From: Cylicocyclus nassatus
Taxonomy: Eukaryota; Nematoda; Chromadorea; Rhabditida; Strongylidae
Length of the DNA stretch: 64,000 bases
Direction of reading: 5' to 3'
Assembly (NCBI GenBank): GCA_958299035.1
Contig: CATQJL010000223.1
Location: 78,695,600 to 78,759,599 of the forward strand
A program made the translations under genes and the position numbers. This document shows, one piece after another, positions 61,701 through 64,000 of the stretch (positions within the stretch are counted from its first letter, which is position 1; each line of letters begins with the position of its first letter). The notes under the pieces were generated by a model that was given only the letters and a program-made list of their open reading frames with translations, had not been told where the DNA came from and searched no databases.

Positions 61701-64000
61701 TCTTTCTATGGGCGTGTGAGGAGTCGGCTGAGAAGACAGAAGACCCCGTCATATTTCTACGAACAAAAACGTTGACTGTACGCAGGCGGCGCAAAGAAAG
61801 AAGTTAGTATATGTGTACACACCTGCTTCAGTGGCAACCTTTAAGCGACAGTAGCGCCGCGATTACCTGTGATTAATGTTCTACTGAAGGAGGCGGATGG
61901 GGCAAAAAGATGAGTCACAAACGACAGGTCAAACCACCATCAATGCGTATCCTGTTCACCTACAGAAATGTATTGTGTGCCCACCACAGCCAGGATGCTG
62001 TTGGCCAGGCTATTGTTGAAATTAGGGACGGCAGGTTATTTTTGTATAGCAACGGAAAATAGACTTTCTAAAGTCTCAGTCAATTTATCCAATCGTCTCT
62101 GCTTACCCATTCGAAATATTTTTAGTTGCTCTTATAACGAACCTTTTGCGCTTGGCAATTCTGCATCAATGGACATTGAGTAACCGAGGTATACAGAAAC
62201 TAAGACAGGAAGCACAAGCTGAAATCATAATTTTTTTTGAACTTCGATGAACTCAAATATTCTGACTTGAAAAAGAATAAGCGGAATATGGAACAAAGAG
62301 AAAAGTATCTTCTTCCAAATGAGGAATATGAACTGCCATATGCAGAGATGGGCTGAACAATACACAATCCGATTGGTACCTATCCTTCTTACACATACCC
62401 CTAAAAGCAGTAGTCGGTTCAGAACCGAGAGGTTCCATTTCTATGCTACGATTTACTTCCGTTGTCTCACCCATTCTGAAACTTTGAAACATTAAGACGG
62501 CCATTACCAATGCCAGCATGCTAATTGATTCACAGATTGACACACTCACTTCATAAATGTCTCTTCGATAATGCCATATGTCAATCTATAATCCTTTACG
62601 TACTGCATTTGTTGCTCTTCGTCAAGCTTGGCAAACATTTCAGGAAAACTGAGATGTATACCAGTTAGTTGTAAAACTTATTATCATGTGAATGAAACAT
62701 TTTCTTCATTCATACTTCTTCTCTTGATCCTTTGGAAGCTCAATTCGTATTTGTTCCCCTTCCTTAGATCTTATTCTTGCCCCACGAATCATTCCGGTGA
62801 TACCCTGCAAGCCTCTGCTGTATGAAACGTATCATTTGTCTTTTTGCACACCTCTTCGAGCCTTTTAACTGTCTCTTGAACATTCTGTTCGTTGGTCGTT
62901 ACGGTTAATACATATTCCGTACCAAACCTGTAACACGGTGAAGGTGAAGGCAAGTGTTTTAGAAAATGGAACGGTTGATACGCAAAATTTTCAACTGCTT
63001 GAAGGCAGAGTCCAGGCAAATCTGGACATATGGGATCTCATGTGAATAGTAATTTTGAGACCCTAACTAAGATACTGCCCAACCGGCAGCTCAGGTAGTG
63101 CTCTAACGGCTGAGATACCACTCTAAACTGGACCCCAGGATCGTATTTCGCATGGATTCATGGCGCAACCCATCAGTTTCGCGCGAGGACCCACGCCAAA
63201 CTGATAGGTTGCGCCATGAATCTATGAGAAATAGGATCCTGGGATCCAATTTGGAGGCGTACCTCTCAGCCTTTAGTGAGTCGACTGCGCTGCCGCGCTT
63301 GGGCAGTGGCTTAGTTAGGGTCCTATTTACTTATTCACGTGAGACACATATATCCAGATTTGCCTGGACGCTGCTTCTAAGTTCATCATCTTCATTTTAC
63401 AAATGTTGTAGAGATAAGAGAATGGGTAGGGGAGGATAATTAGGTGAGGGATGTTTCGCTCTGACCATGTGGCTGATAACTGATGAAGACAGATGTGTAA
63501 CGTTTGGTCTTAGTGGCGATCTTGCGAGTGCGACCAATCGGCGACATAATGTCCTCTTCGTGATTTATTGTTGGCTACATTCGCAGTCTGCCAATGCATA
63601 CGATGCACATTTACGCATTGCCATTAGTGCTGTCAAAGTGTAACATAGTGCATCATACTACCTTCGATTTAATCTTTCATAACTTTTTTTGCCATATCTT
63701 CTTGACCTTATTCTTGGTACGTAAGATTTCTTCATTTTGTGCATCCAATTTACAATCTTAGCTAATCTGCATCTTATTGAGAAAAAGCTTACGATGATTT
63801 GATGAAGTTTACATCACCGCTGCAGATAGTGCGACCCATATACATGACATATAGCTGCTGGCCCATTGCCTCAGCGTCCTCCATATTCTGTGTTGAGACC
63901 ATTATTGTTCTGAATACTCTTATTATTAGATGATCTGGGAGTTTGACAACCGATTTTGATGATTTTGTTCACAGCTACCTGCAGTCCTTTTGCTGCTTGA
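39389..64000 (-). CDS. ABCA-type ABC transporter, 3' two thirds (5' end beyond window)
   Basis: Exons in transcript order: 63979-64000 (partial), 63793-63909, 62852-62927, 62716-62804, 62604-62648, 62550-62585, 62399-62475, 62267-62352, 62143-62218, 59268-59383, 59133-59222, 58863-58956, 58610-58812, 58451-58587, then a gap, 52527-52793, 52374-52460, 52125-52316, 47715-47799, 43757-43844, 42124-42220, 40098-40264, 39992-40049, 39865-39945, 39389-39589. All have GT-AG borders and matching phase except across the gap. The order (end of NBD1, regulatory segment, TMD2, NBD2, C-terminal domain) is that of full ABCA proteins, to which nematode CED-7 and ABT proteins belong. These export or flip lipids. 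An exon for part of TMD2 is missing between 58451 and 52793. Both ATP sites have altered motifs (see parts). Confidence 0.85.
39629..39853. mobile_element. TA-flanked MITE family B, copy 2, filling an ABCA intron
   Basis: Starts TA-TAGGGCATTCGAAAAATCG and ends inversely before TA (39854-39855). It makes up most of the 275-bp last intron of the ABCA gene (39590-39864). Confidence 0.7.
42657..43287 (+). mobile_element. Non-autonomous Helitron, single copy
   Basis: Starts TCATAACTTATGATAAC after an A and ends with a 7-bp hairpin-type motif (CTGCGAAGCAG), TGACGCA, CTGG and a flanking T. The same family forms the array at 54814-57637. It lies in an ABCA intron. Confidence 0.7.
44548..46253. mobile_element. 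Expanded member of MITE family B with long inverted arms
   Basis: The left arm (44548-44850) and right arm (45985-46253) are inverted copies, including the CTCCGCGGACATAAGCAT block and CTATAGTTGAG(A/G)TGC blocks. The outer tips match family B (AATCG/ACGATG and TATAGGTCATTTATAAAATC). The middle holds a separate MITE A copy at 45010-45163. No transposase. Confidence 0.6.
45010..45163. mobile_element. MITE family A, copy 3, nested
   Basis: Ends CCCTTGATTTAATGGAATTGG and the inverse of CCTTTGATACCACGGAATTG, both continuing into GGCGGCTGG or GGTGGCTGG. It is inserted inside the larger element at 44548-46253. Confidence 0.65.
46955..47636. mobile_element. Mariner-type MITE with about 180-bp inverted ends
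   Basis: Begins CAGGGTGTCCCAAAAAATGT and ends with its inverse, flanked by TA (46953-46954, 47637-47638). The arms share long blocks such as TCTTCTCAAGAAGTCTTTTG and ACTGTAGGATTACGGTAGAA. No transposase. It is in the intron before ABCA exon 43757-43844. A related solitary end starts at 60448. Confidence 0.8.
48300..51540 (+). pseudogene. RTE-type LINE retrotransposon with frame breaks
   Basis: Apurinic endonuclease domain at 48658-49350: CTYNARTV start, [19 protein letters not shown] and AEIDHIL near the end. Reverse transcriptase at 49540-50780: [22 protein letters not shown], the catalytic [11 protein letters not shown], and [10 protein letters not shown]. The C-terminal part has [11 protein letters not shown] and [13 protein letters not shown], typical of nematode RTE elements. 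Coding continuity is broken near 49350, at the TAG at 50121, near 50430 and 50850, and again after 51100, so this copy cannot make an intact protein. The 3' end is a TAAGTA/TCTAAGTA-type tail near 51520-51540. It is inserted in the opposite orientation within an ABCA intron. Confidence 0.85.
53590..53735 (+). pseudogene. Penelope-type GIY-YIG endonuclease remnant
   Basis: A short frame reads [16 protein letters not shown], then [14 protein letters not shown], which matches the GIY-YIG endonuclease at the end of Penelope-like retroelements (the Tyr and Arg-x-x-Glu motifs are visible). Stops follow and no reverse transcriptase remains. A plus-strand frame at 52960-53299 might be related but is not recognisable. 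Confidence 0.45.
54020..54249. mobile_element. MITE family C, copy 2
   Basis: Arms match 21486-21712 (GGCATACCTCACGCGATATC and inverse), flanked by TTA at 54017-54019 and 54250-54252, which suggests a Harbinger-type 3-bp target. Confidence 0.65.
54814..57637 (+). mobile_element. Head-to-tail Helitron array (three to four units)
   Basis: Units: 54814-about 55510 (5' part), a degenerate unit ending at 56227, 56228-56934 and 56935-57637. Each complete unit ends with CCTCTGC-GAA-GCAGAGG, then TGACGCA or TGAAGCA, then CTGG, and the next unit begins at once with TAACTTATAATAACG. The array is preceded by A and followed by T, the Helitron target. Units of about 705 bp are non-coding. Confidence 0.75.
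57642..58283 (+). CDS. Possible nested plus-strand gene, two exons, unknown protein
   Basis: Exon 57642-57738 ([20 protein letters not shown], then [12 protein letters not shown]) joins exon 58096-58283 in phase through a GT-AG intron. The second exon reads [20 protein letters not shown] and continues through Ser/Asp-rich and helical Gln-rich segments to a TAA. It lies inside the ABCA gene on the opposite strand, directly after the Helitron array. No family is recognised and no start codon is seen, so it may be a fragment captured or cut by the array. Confidence 0.35.
58306..58345. repeat. 12-bp perfect hairpin followed by T5
   Basis: ACCGCAAGGGTA and its exact inverse TACCCTTGCGGT are separated by 12 bases and followed by TTTTT. 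It lies 23 bases after the stop of the possible nested gene. It resembles an intrinsic terminator, but such terminators are not used by nuclear polymerase II. Confidence 0.6.
58451..62475 (-). CDS. ABCA part 2: linker and start of second membrane domain
   Basis: After a polar linker, exon 62267-62352 encodes [16 protein letters not shown] and exon 62143-62218 [14 protein letters not shown]; these form the first helix of TMD2 after a cytosolic basic turn. Exons 59268-59383, 59133-59222 and 58863-58956 give a mainly polar extracellular domain with [11 protein letters not shown]. Exon 58610-58812 has the helix [15 protein letters not shown] followed by an HFKHMAGFN block, the counterpart of the AKHLQ-SG motif. 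Exon 58451-58587 encodes [16 protein letters not shown] and a long hydrophobic helix. Confidence 0.75.
59943..60402. mobile_element. Foldback MITE in an ABCA intron
   Basis: Outer ends GTTCCCAAGTCAGCTCGGCC and inverse, then ATATCACCGTAACGGGCTT blocks on both arms. The arms are about 200 bp and the element has no coding capacity. Confidence 0.7.
60403..62142. other. Large ABCA intron, right part
   Basis: The intron between exons 62143-62218 and 59268-59383 also contains a solitary mariner-type end at 60448 and a hairpin at 61529-61620. No exon was supported in it, and the flanking exons join in phase without one. Confidence 0.5.
61529..61620. repeat. 92-nt hairpin, miRNA-precursor-like or tiny MITE
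   Basis: Arms AGGAATTTATGGAGTGATTG and the inverse of AGGAATATATAGAGTGATTG continue to GTTTGC, with 3 mismatches over 26 bp. The loop is about 40 nt. Confidence 0.5.
62550..64000 (-). CDS. ABCA part 1: end of NBD1 and first regulatory segment
   Basis: Exon 63793-63909 reads [20 protein letters not shown], then a GRTICSG turn. This is the switch (H-loop) region, where ABCA proteins have STHHMDEAD; the His is Gln or Asn here. It continues with [14 protein letters not shown], the post-NBD fold, then exons for [32 protein letters not shown] and [11 protein letters not shown], the typical ABCA regulatory motif ahead of the linker. Walker A and Walker B of NBD1 lie outside the window. Confidence 0.8.
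63000..63380. mobile_element. MITE with TTGA/TTAG ends in ABCA intron
   Basis: Ends TTGAAGGCAGAGTCCAGGC and, inverted, TTAGAAGCAGCGTCCAGGC, both continuing AAATCTGG. Nearly the whole element is palindromic, with a central TCATGGCGCAACC inverted pair. Related to the ends at 9865 and 27509. Confidence 0.7.

Overview
The window looks like nuclear DNA of a nematode, most likely a clade V (strongylid or hookworm-like) worm. Genes are cut into many short exons with mostly small GT-AG introns. Several first exons follow a TTTTCAG-like acceptor, as expected for spliced-leader trans-splicing. The RTE-type LINE and the aldo-keto reductase family are of nematode type. The species cannot be fixed from sequence alone. 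No bacterial operons, CRISPR arrays or phage genes were seen. Gene models below were spliced by eye, checking reading frame across each junction.

Layout. (1) 1-8.6 kb, + strand: the 3' half of a Musashi-type RNA-binding protein gene (RRM2 and C-terminal tail) and a probable long 3'UTR. (2) 9.2-13.7 kb, - strand: a complete 10-exon secreted M28-family protein that has lost key metal and catalytic residues. A Helitron-like foldback lies in its fifth intron. (3) 14.1-16.1 kb, + strand: a small charged protein with no recognised family. (4) 16.6-29.6 kb: two tandem nine-exon aldo-keto reductase genes inside a duplicated unit whose boundaries carry copies of one MITE. The second copy has a transposon nested within a transposon in intron 5. 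(5) 29.9-38 kb: gene-poor DNA packed with foldback elements and MITEs (hAT-like, Harbinger-like and TA-target types). (6) 39.4-64.0 kb, - strand: the 3' two thirds of an ABCA-type ABC transporter running off the right edge. Its introns hold a near-complete RTE LINE, a head-to-tail Helitron array, a Penelope-type remnant and many MITEs.

The genes do not form one pathway. The main points of interest are the two proteins built on enzyme folds with missing key residues (M28 and ABCA), the MITE-bounded tandem duplication, and the nested or tandem mobile elements. I did not see a clearly new biological system.
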